Of a stretch of DNA of 64,000 nt, positions 11,485 to 23,600 are shown in pieces (within the stretch, counting starts at the first letter, position 1; each line of letters begins with the position of its first letter). Source of the stretch: Monosiga brevicollis MX1 (taxonomy: Eukaryota > Opisthokonta > Choanoflagellata > Craspedida > Salpingoecidae). The stretch covers positions 117,642 through 181,641 of the forward strand of contig NW_001865051.1 of the NCBI RefSeq assembly GCF_000002865.3. Reading direction: 5' to 3'. The translations under genes were made by a program, and so were the position numbers. Below the pieces are notes generated by a model that saw nothing but the letters and a program-made list of their open reading frames with translations, did no database searches and was not told where the DNA came from.

Positions 11485-12409
11485 ATGGCTGCTCGGATAG
11501 CCACCCTGCGCCCGATGGTTGGGTCGATCCTGTCGGAGACAGCGCATACCTGTCGTCTGGTGCCAACGCAGCGCGCCTGGGCCGGTTTTGCGCCCGCCTT
11601 GCATCACGCCAGTCTGCGCACCATGACGCTGTGGCACGAACCTCACCGCCTGACACGATTCGCTGCGACCAGCCCAGCAGCCTCATGGGTTCGCCACCTC
11701 ACGCCTGCTGCCAGCCTCAGTGCCCCTCAAACCACTTTCAGTGGCCATGCGTCGGCAACCGATAACAAGGGCACGCCCACCAACACTCGAGCCGCCGGTT
11801 CATCCGCAGGGGCCAATGGCAACGACGACGCCGCCAACTCCTCCACCTCTGCTTCCTCGAAGCGGGCTGTTCCCAAGGACCGTGAGCCTCTCGCCGGCAC
11901 CGCCCCGGCAGGCGGCACGGAGAATCATGAAAAGCCCAGGACGATGACCGAGCTCTTCCGCAAGTATGGCAAGGTGGCCGCAGGTGTCTACTTTATCATG
12001 GGCACGATTGACATCAGCATTTACTACGTTGCCATTCAAGCGGGTGTCGATGTGGAGCCCTTGCTGCACACCGTTTTCTCCATGGCAGGCCTCAACTACC
12101 AGGAATACCTGACTCCCAACATGGGGGCTCTCGTGGGTGCTTACACCATTCATAAGGTTGGTGGTGGCCCACTTTTGCGTTCCCCGCCCCCCCTGCACTT
12201 GAACCAAAGCCGTGAGCCAAGCGGGTGGCAGCTCTCAACCCACATCCCCTTGATCCTGTCCCGTTGCCGTCCTCACGTATCTGATTTTGACAATGTGCTC
12301 TCCATCTTCCCCGTAGCTCGTGACGCCTGTGCGCTTGGCGTTGACGGCAAGCATCACTCCGCGCACGGCCCGCTATCTCGCAGACCGCTACCCCTCAATC
12401 TTTGGTTGA
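11485..12409 (+). CDS. FAM210: FAM210-type (DUF1279) mitochondrial protein
   Basis: DUF1279 proteins (FAM210A/B in animals) are mitochondrial membrane proteins implicated in mitochondrial translation and metabolism. Exons: 11485-12156 and 12317-12409, giving 254 residues. The N-terminal 90 residues are basic and rich in Ala, Arg, Leu and Ser with few acids (MAARIATLRPMVGSIL), as expected for a mitochondrial presequence. A Thr/Ser/Ala-rich linker follows. The DUF1279 core begins with MTELFRKYGKVAAGVYFIMG and includes a transmembrane stretch and IQAGVDVEPLL. The second exon supplies the conserved end (LVTPVRLALTASITP, TARYLADRYPSIFG). The start follows an in-frame Kozak-like context. Confidence 0.9.
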
Positions 12410-12831
12410 GTCGCATCCCACTCGACCGCCCAGCTACCCTGTCATCCTATCACAGGCGTCGCCCTTGGAGCACACGTGGGTTAGACACCGAAAATGCTTC
12501 CAATTCCCGTTACTGGCCAACCCCATTGAGCATGAAAGCGCCCAATACCTACCCCGTGCTCCTTCCTGCCTTCCCTGTGTGTATCGCTTGTTGCGGGCTT
12601 CCCATGCACATTGAATGTGATGTTGTTTCGGCAACTGGTGCTTTGAGCATGCCTGAGTTAGAGAAGCGTAAATCGATCCAATTATCCCGTCTCTGTGGTT
12701 CATATGTTTTGCTCACACACAAAATCAAGCCTTTGGCTGCACACGCACAAGGAAGAAAGGAACACCAAAGGGATGGCAAGCTACTCTGTCGATACTCTGC
12801 ATACATGTGAGCTTTGGGTCAAGTCGGTGGC
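12410..12831. other. Convergent intergenic region
   Basis: About 420 bases between the stops of the FAM210-type gene and the minus-strand ZCCHC17-type gene. I see nothing identifiable; it should contain both 3' untranslated regions. Confidence 0.6.
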
Positions 12832-14157
12832 CTATCGCCGCTCGTCTCGGTCACGATCAGAGCGCTTGGAGCGAGACCCCCGGTCAAGGCTGGGGCTGCG
12901 ATGATATGAGTGCGGCGCCTCGTGTCCTGCACGATGGCTGCGATACTCACGGCCTCGGTCGTCATTGCGGTGCCCTCGGTCCCGATCATCCCGGTGCCCT
13001 CGGTCCCGATCATCCCGGTGCCCTCGGTCCCAATCATCCCGGTGCCCTCGGTCCCGATCATCGCGATGCCCTCTGTCCCGATCATCGCGATGTCCTCTGT
13101 CCCGATCATCACGGTGCTCTCGGTCCTGGTCGTGACTGCCGTGGTCATGATGGTCCCGGCTGGAGTCACGATGGCGGTGATGAGAATGATGGTGGTGGTG
13201 ATGATGGTGGTGGTCAGTGTCACGCGGTTCATGTGCGTCGTGATCCTTGGAGTGGTGCTTCTTGTGCCGACTCTCCTTCTTGTCCTTTTTGTGCTTGTCT
13301 TTCTTGTGCTTTTTGGCATGTCCTTCGCTTGACGCTGGTGGTGCAACGTTGGCTACCTCGTCCTCTGTGACTAGCGCGTAGGCTTTGCCGGTATTGAAGC
13401 AGTCCTTGGCCAGGTGCCCTGGGGTATGACATTTGGTGCAGACGGTGTTGAGGACTGCATCAAGCTGCACGCGCTTGACCTCATCATCACGAAAGCTACG
13501 GTTCTTGAGCTTGTCCTGTTCAGCAATGACATGGGCCGGGTCACTATCGTGGCCGTTGCGTTGATCCACGGTCTTGATACTTAAAGCGATCCGATGTTCA
13601 GGGGGCTCTCCGACCTCAATCACCTAAAAGTGACCAGACCCACATGACATCTCAGGCAGTCAGTCCCATTGTGGCCCATTCAAGCAAGCTTGTCGTGGGC
13701 CTCGGGGCGTTCCATTCCATACCTTGACAAAGACCTGCTGGCCAACCTGCAGAACTGACTCCACATCGTCCACTCGAAACTTGGACAGTTGAGACACGTG
13801 TAGCAACCCTAGTGATGGGCCGCGGCACAATGAACCAGATGACCGCACGCAGGTGTGGTGAGGCAAGAGGTGCCGACACGCGCCAAGTATCGTGGAACGA
13901 GCAAACCGTCGCTGCGACAGCTTGGCTGGCTGGACACACCTTCGTGGGTGAAGCCGTCGAGTTCGACAAAGCCACCAAAGGGCTTGACCGATTTGACCAC
14001 GCCCAAATATACACGGTACAGCTTGGGCAGTGGCTCGTGCTGCTGGCGTTCAAAGCGAACCGCCCGCTGTGGCTGCACGCCATGCTTACGCAGGTGCTGG
14101 TCTGCCCGACTACAAGCAAGCGGTCCAGCAAAGATGCGACCACCATTGTGATAAACA

Positions 14158-14191
<34 letters not shown>

Positions 14192-14318
14192 CTCTGCGTC
14201 CCCATGCCAGCCCATTGCACGAGGGGCGCAGGCGGGCGCGAAAGGTTCTTGTGCACTTGAAGCGCATGCGATCACACACACACACTCACCGACGCGCGTT
14301 GGACGGCGGCTCGTCCAT
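12832..14318 (-). CDS. ZCCHC17: ZCCHC17/pNO40-type S1 and zinc-knuckle protein with RD/His-rich tail
   Basis: Nucleolar/nuclear RNA-binding protein family. Exons on the minus strand: 14290-14318, 13940-14109, 13723-13808 and 12832-13623, giving 358 residues. An S1 RNA-binding domain lies at about residues 32-110 (LYRVYLGVVKSVKPFGGFVE, then VGQQVFVKV), followed by HVIAEQDKLKNRSF, a strong ZCCHC17 signature. A CCHC knuckle at about residues 157-170 reads CTKCHTPGHLAKDC. The tail is Lys-rich, then has a poly-His run and about eight near-perfect copies of an octapeptide rich in His, Arg, Asp and Gly, encoded by a 24-base tandem repeat. The tail is far more charged than in animal homologues. The start was chosen because its exon phase joins the S1 exon; an upstream ATG is out of frame. 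Confidence 0.9.
12957..13125 (-). repeat. 24-base coding minisatellite (octapeptide repeat)
   Basis: Tandem 24-base units on the plus strand (cggtgccctcggtcccgatc plus four bases) with a few substitutions, entirely inside the last exon of the ZCCHC17-type gene. Each unit encodes GHRDDRDR. The multiple-of-three period keeps the frame open. Confidence 0.93.
14161..14189. repeat. (CA)n microsatellite in intron 1 of the ZCCHC17-type gene
   Basis: Pure CA run of about 29 bases within the first intron of the minus-strand gene. Confidence 0.95.
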
Positions 14319-14711
14319 GATGACGCCACCCCCGCCCAGCACCCGATCACCATCATCTTCCATCATCATCTTGCTGGTGCTCGCCGTTCGGTACTCGTGT
14401 TCACCCGTCCAACGCACCCCTCCCCTGAGATTCGCCCTCGACACACCGCCTCAGTCACACGAAGAGCAAGAAAGAAGAGATTACGAGCAGCAAGACAACA
14501 GTTTCAGAGCATTTATCCCTCTCCGATTTGGCATAGTGAGAAAATGAAGCAAATTCAGAGATGAACCGATGCTGAGGGCATAAGTTAGAGAAACGCACGG
14601 TGGCAACGCACAACAATTTCTTCTTCGCATCGCCGTGCGGGATCAGGGCAGCAACATGTGTGCCACGTCGTGACTGGGTGCTTGCATTCGCCTTTGGGGA
14701 AACGTTTGAGG
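14319..14711. other. Divergent intergenic region
   Basis: About 390 bases between the ZCCHC17-type start and the secreted orphan's start. I see no repeat or gene; it is a candidate bidirectional promoter. Confidence 0.5.
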
Positions 14712-15725
14712 ATGGTGGGGGATCCCTTGCGCCAGAGGCATTGGCCGGGCTCTGCTGGCACGGCCTTGCTGCTGCTGCTGCTACTGCTGCTGCGAGCTTC
14801 GTTGCGAGCTGGCGCCGGTGAGGCCGAGCCGCTGGCTGAGAGCTACATTGTAGCCGATGATGAGGGCCACCTGCGCCTACCAGAGCAGGTGTATGTCAAT
14901 GATATGGACTTGACGGCCGAGCTGATCCTGCTGCAGGCCAACACTACCCGTTATGGCCAGGAGTTGGACCCCTACCGTCATCTCTCGATTCACGGCACCG
15001 TTGTCCAAGGCTTTCATATCGTGTGGAGTCGCACGTTCTTTCCTCTGAGCGCCTCTCTAAGCGATGGGACCACGGCCCTCGAGTTTGATGCTACCATTAC
15101 GCTCGGCAATCCCTCGGGTCGCTTCTACGTGGCCATCGATTGTTGGGCTGGCGAGCGGCAGATCACCAACCGGATGGCGTTTCGCATACCGAAGACAGCA
15201 GCCGTGGTGACGCAGGCCAGCTCGGACACGCTTCTCCTTGACCTTAGCGCCACCGGAAATCCGTCTGCATGGTCTCTGTCCCTCGATTCGATGGTGTATA
15301 TAGGCTTCTACTACAACGCGACCGGTTTGCCCTTTGAAGTGCTTGGTGCACCACTGCTGGGTCAAGAGCTCCGACCTGAAGGCAGCGAATTGTGGCTGAA
15401 TGTGAGCGTGCCTCCCGCTGTGGTAGCTGCTGTGACGAGTCAAAATGGACCCGTCACCGCCTTTGTCCATAGTCTTGGCCCTTCGTTTGTGTACCCCATC
15501 GGCTGGTTTTACCCTGGCTTTGGCGAGCGCACCAAGACCATGACGTCCCAGGTCTCCCGCATAGTTGACCCGAGCCGTTGGAATGCCTTTCGACTTGGAA
15601 CGACACGCTTTCGGATTGGATTCATCTTCAACTATCCCATAGATGGCGACACGTCCGACCCCAATACCAGGATCACGCAACTTCAGGACTTTCGCGTTCG
15701 TGAGGTTCTGCTCGATGCCCCTTGA
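14712..15725 (+). CDS. Secreted protein of unknown function
   Basis: Single open exon of 337 residues that I do not recognise. The ATG at 14712 starts a classical signal peptide: basic start, then nine consecutive leucines from a CTG repeat, then an AGAGEAEP cleavage-like region. The mature part has potential N-glycosylation sites (ANTT, YNAT, LNVS) and a beta-rich, aromatic-rich pattern with few lysines. No catalytic motif, transmembrane segment or GPI signal is obvious. A galectin- or jelly-roll-like fold is possible from the alternating strands but is only a guess. An upstream in-frame GTG was not used because the ATG better explains the signal peptide. No intron is evident, which is unusual beside its neighbours. 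Confidence 0.75.
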   Translation: MVGDPLRQRHWPGSAGTALLLLLLLLLRASLRAGAGEAEPLAESYIVADDEGHLRLPEQVYVNDMDLTAELILLQANTTRYGQELDPYRHLSIHGTVVQGFHIVWSRTFFPLSASLSDGTTALEFDATITLGNPSGRFYVAIDCWAGERQITNRMAFRIPKTAAVVTQASSDTLLLDLSATGNPSAWSLSLDSMVYIGFYYNATGLPFEVLGAPLLGQELRPEGSELWLNVSVPPAVVAAVTSQNGPVTAFVHSLGPSFVYPIGWFYPGFGERTKTMTSQVSRIVDPSRWNAFRLGTTRFRIGFIFNYPIDGDTSDPNTRITQLQDFRVREVLLDAP

Positions 15726-16501
15726 ACTGAATCACTATCGACAAGAGGTGCCAGCCAGAAGTGTACATGAGCGTCCCCTACCCCGAGCCTGCTAAGCTGT
15801 GGGAACCACGAGGACCGCCGCTTCAATTGTGAGCAGTCTTGATAACAATCGCGGCTTGCCGCAGGCAGCTGGGCGCACTAGGATCTTTTTTTTTTTCCTC
15901 AATGTTGTGATTGACGAATTGAATGTCTCATCAAAGTTTTCTGTTGGCCCGGCGCGGCTCTCTCGCTCCGTCGCGACAAGTGGGGCCATTGCTCTTTGGA
16001 GCCAAATCTGGTGCCCTCTGGACGTGTAACTCGGTCTGCATGATAAAAGTCCTGTTAAATATGAGTATTAGCATTTACTCTTTACTGGTTATCTATGGAT
16101 GGCAAACTCGCTGACCTGGCGGCGCATCGTCTTTGCTCGTCGCATCGAGCTGCCCGCTAATCTTATGCACACAGGACAAGCCCTAGCAAAGCGTGACAGC
16201 TTAGATCTGCAAGGCACCGGCACGACGCTGGACATCCGCCTCCCATACGTCGCGTCGCATGTGAAAGGAGAAAGGAAGAAGCAAAGCAGCCACAAACGCT
16301 TTCTACTACAACTACCATCCTTGCAAGTGCGACGGCCACGTCGAGGCCTGCCTATGAGAATTCAGCTCCACATGTCAGGTCGCAAATGGAGGAGTAGGTT
16401 TTACAACACATCCGCTACGAGCAGCAGCTGGCGTTCATCCCCTGACAAAGCACAGTGTGGCCACGACAAGCCGAGTGCACCGCGGGCTTCCCACCGACTC
16501 G

Positions 16502-16502
<1 letters not shown>

Positions 16503-16587
<85 letters not shown>
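16503..16587. repeat. (CA)n microsatellite, about 42 units
   Basis: Uninterrupted CA dinucleotides over 85 bases. The ORFs running through it (Thr-His or Cys-Val polymers) are artefacts. Confidence 0.97.
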
Positions 16588-16589
<2 letters not shown>

Positions 16590-16699
16590 TCCTTCATCAA
16601 AAGCTTGCATGCTTGCTCAGATCATGGGATGACATGGCAGCGTGGGGATGGGAGGGCTTACCGCTGCCGTTGACACCTTCAGCTTGCAGCCAGGCCCAA

Positions 16700-16800
16700 G
16701 GGCGGTCGGTATGCGGCATCACATCACGCATACCAAAAGCCACCTGTCCGCTGTCGCTGGTCGCTTTGACAAAGACCTGCTCACCAACCACCCAACATAC
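16700..16800 (-). pseudogene. Possible S1-like RNA-binding domain fragment
   Basis: On the minus strand the translation contains VVGEQVFVKATSDSGQVAF followed by GMRDV. This resembles the last strands of an S1 domain and is reminiscent of VGQQVFVKV in the neighbouring ZCCHC17-type gene and of S1 domains in helicases. I could not assemble a full S1 domain or a complete gene around it. It may be one exon of an undetected gene or a decayed copy. Confidence 0.3.
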
Positions 16801-17607
16801 AACATCCCACGTCGGTCCCTCTCTACGTCGTACGCTCCATCATGGATGTCCGCTCGAACCACTCCTACCCACTCCCGAACCGCTTTCGTCAGGCCGCGCA
16901 GGTAGTGGTGGTCCAACAAACTATGCTCACGCACCACTGATGCCCCGACCCAGATCACAAACTGCCCACAACAACAAGTACCACCCTACCCCCTTTCGCT
17001 CAGAGCTCTTCGCTCATGGGCAATGAGGTCTCCCCGACCACCCTCCCTTCCCCCTCCGCCCCTTCCTTGAATCCCACCTCGCCTCCCTCGAATCCCCAAC
17101 TCCATCATCATTGTCGTTGTCGCTGTCCGTCAATCTCGAGCCAACCCTTTGCCTCCGCTTGAATGCATAGCCTTCCCCCCCTGCCTCATTTGCGCCAAGC
17201 TAGAACTGGCCCTTGTCGTCCGCCAACTCTTGCCGGCTGCTGCCGTTCCTCCCGTTTGTGTCTTCTCTCTTTCCATCGAGCGTCTTCAGCTCAGGTCGAC
17301 CCATTCACCAGGTTCGAGGCACAAACGCACGCCCTTTTGCCCGCACTCTTGATCGGTAGCCACCGGGGCGGTGACCATCGTCGGACAAACGAAATTGCCT
17401 TTTGTTCACACAGAAAAAAAAGCATATCGGACTGCCTTTTCCTCGCGCCTCACCACCCCCTGGGCGCGCACCGCCACCCCTGCGACGCTCGCTTGAATCG
17501 AGTATCCACACGGGGCCGGCTGCTTTGAGCGCTTCTCGTTCAGCACTTCAATCTCGCCACGGCAGCTCATGCATACCCTTTGACTGAGGAAACCAGAACG
17601 CGATCCA

Positions 17608-20600
17608 ATGGCCAAAGGCTCGCCCAACTCCGATCCTGAGGCGCATGGTTCACCCCTTTGCACTCGTCACCATCGGTCCGAGCGCCCGCGGCCCGTCACC
17701 CTGAACCACTATCGGCATTCACAAAACTCGTTCGACCTAGAGCCTTCGTTGGGGATCCGGACAAACAAACGTGCCCCCGTCGCATCCGACACCAGACTTC
17801 GCCGAAACTCGTCTTGCCCCACCTTTGTCGCTGACTCGGGCCGCAGCAGCTTCTCTGACGGCCCAGCGCCCTTGTTGAGGCACACAGCAAAGCGGCATCT
17901 ACCCCAGCACCGGCGACTGTCCTTCCCCTTTGAGCACACTGATTTACGCCGAGCCCGACGCGACGCTCTGGGTTGCACCGGATTCCCTTGCGCCAAAGCC
18001 CTGGGCTTCAAAGGCTATCAGAAATCATCGAGCGCCCCCGTGTCGCCACACAGTCAGTCATCTTGTCCCAATGTTCATCCCCTCCCCCTTTTTTCCTTCC
18101 CGTGGTGCACACCAACGCGCCGCCCTTTCAAGAGCGCTCAACCGCGGCCGTAACCTTGACGTCGCTTGCTCGCCGCAATTTTTTTTGTTGTTGTTGTTGT
18201 TGTTGACACTGTAGTGGACCGTTGCACCCAGCAGTCGGATGGCTGCACGCCCGCACTTCATGGTCAGTCAACCAAGCCTTGCTTCGCCCCTCGCTCGATA
18301 TGCCTGACCTCGCGTTTGACTCCCTTACCAGCCCACCTCACGCTAAACGCCCGCCCCCGACCCTCATTCTGGTAGATACCTCACAAAGTGATGCCGAGTC
18401 TGGGTTTGGTGACTCTCGCGTGTCAAGCCGCCGGCCATCTGCAACCTCGTCCATAGCCACGCCAATCGTCCATGGCGAAGACTCAACGCGACCGCGATCC
18501 CGCGGCCGTGCGCGAGCCGGCACGTCCCCGTCCAAACCCAACCTGCATACCCTGGAAGTGTTGTGCGAGTACCAGACCGAGTCTGCCCCCGTGTCTCGCC
18601 ATCCCGTTGCCCCGAACCAGGGCGTGGCTCCTCCAGGCTCTGACGACGGTAGGCACTTTTGCTCACTGACCCTTGTCCTTTGCCCCATCCTGTTCAACGC
18701 TGGTTCTCACGTTCTGCCTGCATTTGCCCATCCAATCGCCACAGAGCGGGAGCAAGACAAAGATACGCTACCCACGCCGGATGCACCGGCACAAACCAAA
18801 CGTCCGGTCATGCAGAGGTCTCCCCAGCCCGTCCAAAGACGCCATGAAGCGCGGTCGACACCTTTGGTTTCGATAGATGACCATCCATGGGATCTACTCA
18901 TGGCACAAAAACCAATTCCTAACAGCAAACGTGGAAGTAATTCAACCGATTCGTCGGCCTGGGAGGACCTGGATGTGGATCTTGAACTTGACATGGACTC
19001 CAACCGGGATGTAGACTCCAACGCCCTTCCCAAAGCGACCAAAGGCGGGGTGTCGCGGAAAAAAACTCACCGACTACGCCAGCGCGCTGTCTCAGACCCT
19101 GCCCGCCCCGTTCATGAGTATAAACCCTCGCCACACCCACTGTTGAAGCGTCGCTCGACCCGACTCTTCAAGCAGCTCGTGCTGACAGCCTCGAGCTCAA
19201 CAGCATCCCTCATTCAGCGCACTGCTTCGCCCGAAGTCCAACCTGCGGCTGCCTCGCCAACGAGCCTTGATATTGACCCCGATTCAACGGCCAAGATCCG
19301 TCGCTTCCTGCAAGAAAAACACCGCCGAGCTACTCAGTTTCGCAAGCTAGCCACTTCACTGACTGCAGCCGCCTCCACCTGTGCGCAGCGCCGACAAACC
19401 AGTGCCGCTGACCTATGCGATGAGTTTCAGCAGACGCTGGCACGCGCCCGCCCTACCTCGCCGCGACAGGGCCTTCGGCGCACTCTAGGCCTGGGTGCAC
19501 CCCGATCCATCAGTCCCCAAGAGCCCGAGCGCGTGCCCACCCCCACGTCTCCACTCGGCATCACTGTGGTATGCAGAGACCCAGTGTTCATGTGTGCTTT
19601 CGGTTGTTATAAAGCAGTGTCACTACTGAGTGCTTTCCCTTTTCCTGTGCCACCACTTCTCACCGGCGCCTGCCTTCCTGCCGCGCATTATCATAGCGCC
19701 GAGTCAAGAATTTGTCAGAACGGCGTCGTCAGCTCATCTCCACTCACACTATTCGCTCGCGCTTCATTCTTCTCGGGCCCCGCGGCTGTCAAAACGTGCC
19801 AGACGTGAGCCCCGGCATCGAGCGTCCTGGTCGCGCGGCATCAGTGTCCAATCTAGCACAGCGAGCGCAGTATGTAGCTGCGCCACTTGTACCAGACACC
19901 GCATCAGACACCGCATCAGACACTGCATCAGCCCCCGTGTGTCTCACGCCAAACTTTTGGTTCGGCACCTGTAGAAGCTATCGTGCAGTTGCACGTGCTC
20001 GCCGCATCAAGCGCTCATCTTCGCGGTCAAGCCGCAGCATCGAAGACTCAGAATGGGAAGATGATGAGATACAAGCGTCGCCACAACAGGTTCCTGAGCT
20101 CGAACCTGAGCCGGAGCTGGAACCCATTCCCAAACCCCTGCCCCGTCCCATGTCAGCACCACCTCGCCCGTTCACCGCCGATGCTCGCGACTTTCGCAAC
20201 CAGTGCAGCCGGTTACTGCGCAACAACAGCACGACGGTAGACGCTGGCTCGCCTCGCTTGCATTCGATTCAGCACGTAGAAATAGAGCTCGCTCGCAATT
20301 CCAGTTACGCACAGGCCGTTCGTTTCCCGCGACCACTGTCCTTATACACGACGGCATCTGAGGATTTGTCCGATGAGGAAAGCTATCGGCCCTCCACGGC
20401 CACAAGCTTGTATCCATACCCCGGCCACGCCTCGTCCCCGCCTTCAACTAGCACCTTGGCACATCGGCGTCACAGTCTGTCAGCGCCGCCACCCTTTGGT
20501 ATCAACGGCATGCCAATCCCCTCGGGCGCACGCGACGGCAATCTCGGGCGCGAATCACGCTTGCGGCGCTCCTCGGCGTTTGCTCATCACGAAGAGGAAA

Positions 20601-23600
20601 CCATTTCAGAGCTTTTACTGCGCGGAACAGCCCGGCGACCAAGCTCCTTAGATGATCGTGCGAGCTGCCGCAGCTCATACGATTTGTCTGCTCTCGAACA
20701 TCTTCGAGAGGACTTTCAGCCCGGGACCAGCACCCCGGATGACAACCGTCGTTCTGAGAACGGCTCTCGTGTTGACATGGCCTCCAACGTGGGCAGCGAG
20801 AACATGCGCGAGCTTATCTATCACATGGATGATGAGACCAACGATGCATTGATGGCCAGCCAAACAAACGCGTCACTCAACGCCAGCCCGCACTGGCAGC
20901 AATTTCAAAATTCTTCCATGGCCGAGAATGTATTGCGATGGACACCAGCCGATGACATAGACACACGGCGCCGACATTCGGCTGCCCATTCGCACCACTC
21001 TACGGGTCAGCTGTCATCATCGGCCGCCAGCACCGGCGAGTCGGACGAGCTCGGCCTTCTGCGGCGCAACGCACGCAAGCTTGTGGACTCACTCAATGCC
21101 CAGCTCGACGTGATGCAAAAGCACGGTCAATATGACCCTTTGGCAGTTGAAGCGTTTACGGCAAATCGTTTGGAAGATATGCAGGGTTTTGTGCAAAACT
21201 ACTTGGATGACAACGTTGAAGTTGAGATGCAGGGCCTAATAGACGAGCTGGACCCCGATGGTTTGGGCTACATCCCACTTGAAACATTGCGGCGCTCCAT
21301 GATTACCTCGGGTCGCTTTCGAAGCAGCGAGGTACGCTGCCGGGTTCATGGCCTTTGGTAAAACTTACAACTTTGACTCCAAAGGTGTCACAAACCCATT
21401 CACGCTGTGCTGTTGTGCTTGCACCCTGCCCCTTTGCACATTGACGCTGCAGGTTGATCTGATTTTGCGCTATGCTGAGCTGTCAGGCCCTGCCAACTCG
21501 ATCCGCGCTTTGGAGTTGAAGCGCTTGCTGTATCGTCTGCTCCATGGGCGCCTCAATCCAGTGGGAATTCCGGGCTGGCTACCAGAGCCTCTGACGCCGC
21601 CCAGCCGGTTGCAGTCACGCCAATCCTCGGCGGGTCGCAACGCATCCAACCGCTCATCGGTGCGCAGTCGCCGTGCGTCTCGTCCTCTTGTTGCAACTCG
21701 TGGGCGCAACGGTACGTCGTGCAACATGCATTTAACACTCCCCCCCCCGCCATCTCTCATTGCCTTCAAGTTGCAACCGCAACTTGAGCACGCGATGCGG
21801 GCCTCCTGACCGTGATTTGTCGAGCTTAGACACCCTCCGTTTACACGTGCGCCAACCATCACCAACGACCGCACGGCCTCGCCTTGCCGGGTAAATCTTT
21901 GCATCAGGGTTATTTGAAGAGAAGTGGAGAGAGACCTTGTGTGCTAGCCGGTGACTTGCTCTGCTTTGTAACAGACGCGAAAGTGACTCGTCCACGTTTT
22001 GTTTGAGGTTTGTGTGTCACCTCACCGCACGTGTGCCCCATCGCAGTGGCCGTCGAAACTCAGGGCCACGGAGTCGCAATAGCTCGTTCGACCTGGGTCC
22101 CGGACTGGATGCGGTGCCTTTTGACCAACGGGCTGTCTCCGCTCAGCCATATATTCTGCGAGGCCCATCTGTACTCCCAGCCCTGCCTCCCCAGACCTGG
22201 TCGGAGGAGCGTCTGGACGAAGACGAGGCCGTACATGAAGCACGGCACCCTTTGACTCGCATTTCCCCTGGTCCTGGCAGTTCATCGGGACACTGCTCGC
22301 GCTCTCCCATACTGGCGACTTTATCGCGCATCTCATCATCATCGTTGCAACGTGAAGGCTCCTTGACCAACACCTGGCACCAACTTCCTGATTATGATGA
22401 CAAGTCAGGCCGTGCTGAGCCCCAACAGACTGCACAATCCAACCCGACAAGCGATGGTATGCCCCTCGTCGATCGGATAGGAGGAACGACGACCATGCCC
22501 AACAACCACCCGACTACGAGCGACAGCGTCTTGGAACCCGATGCAGATGAGCACGTTGACAACACCTACGAGGCCAGTGATGAGGAGGACGATGAGGATG
22601 ACGATGAGGAGGACATTGCGGCCCAAGCACTCGAGGGCTACAAAGCACCGGTACCCGTACCAATGCTAAACGTCGGTCCTGTGGCGTGGCCAGCGGACAT
22701 GATCGATGACGAATCCAGCTTTGAGCGAAGCCCCAACATGTCGCGGGGTACTGAAGCTGCCTCCCCCAGCATGTCGCGCGCGGCATGGCATGCCATGCTT
22801 GCTGCCAAGGACATGCCTCGAAGTGATTCATGCGAGGGCATTGTGTATAGCGACGCCGAGTCGACTAGTACTGCGCGGCCCAGGCGATCTACCGTCCTAC
22901 ATAGTGACCGCAGCCGCCGCAGTACCGTGATGTTTGAACGGGCCTTGTCGCTGGGCCGTGCGTCATTACGCATGTCGCAGCGCTATGACAACATTGACAG
23001 CCAGGAAGGATCGCCACGGCCATCATCGCCGGCGATCGATTTAGTCAGCTCGCGCCTCAGCCTGAGCCACAGCATGAACGAACTCTACTCGGATGACGAG
23101 CCCTGCTCGCGCAAGATGTCCAGTGCCAGCCTCGAGAGCGTGCGCCGTCGCTCGCGCACGTCGTCCACCCTGCAAGAGTCTCTCTCAGCCCATGTACCCT
23201 TTGCGCAAGATGCCGCCATGGACATCGCGGAGGAGAGGTCATCAGACGGGTACATTGAAGTCGATAGCGAGGATCTGGACCCCAACACGTTGGACGGCGC
23301 GGACGATTGGGTCGAATGTGCAACCGCCACAGGAATCAAGCAGCCGAGCAACGGCCCGCCTACCCGGTCTGACATCGATCAGTCGTGGGTCGGCTATGAT
23401 ACATGCACTCAGAGTAGCCCGATGCATGACGTTGATGATGAAGACGTGGAAGGCATGGCTGAGGGCGTCCTGTACAGCAACGCGGGTGCGGTTCCGTCTC
23501 TGGGGCCACCGCCTTTCAACAAGGCTGCGGACACGGCGTCCTACCAGAAGATGCGGGGCGGTCGCGGCCACAATTCGCTGCAAGACTCAACCGACGAGAG

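Larger units (their letters stand above)
15726..17607. other. Long region without a firm gene; contains (CA)n and a possible S1-like fragment
   Basis: The 3' side of the secreted orphan is followed by a T-rich stretch, a short plus-strand ORF at about 16099, a long (CA)n run, and C-rich sequence up to the large Ser-rich gene. An ATG at 17016 opens about 48 Pro/Ser-rich residues (MGNEVSPTTLPSPSAP) and could be a 5' exon of the next gene. An S1-like minus-strand segment is listed separately. Nothing else is supportable. Confidence 0.45.

Noticed and set aside
16457-17026. ORFs with long Thr-His or Cys-Val polymers
   Set aside because: They are translations of the (CA)n microsatellite with no independent coding support.
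22003-22063. Starting the last exon of the Ser-rich gene at 22047 or at an internal methionine near 22003
   Set aside because: Both are out of phase with the preceding exon; the acceptor ending at 22063 joins correctly.
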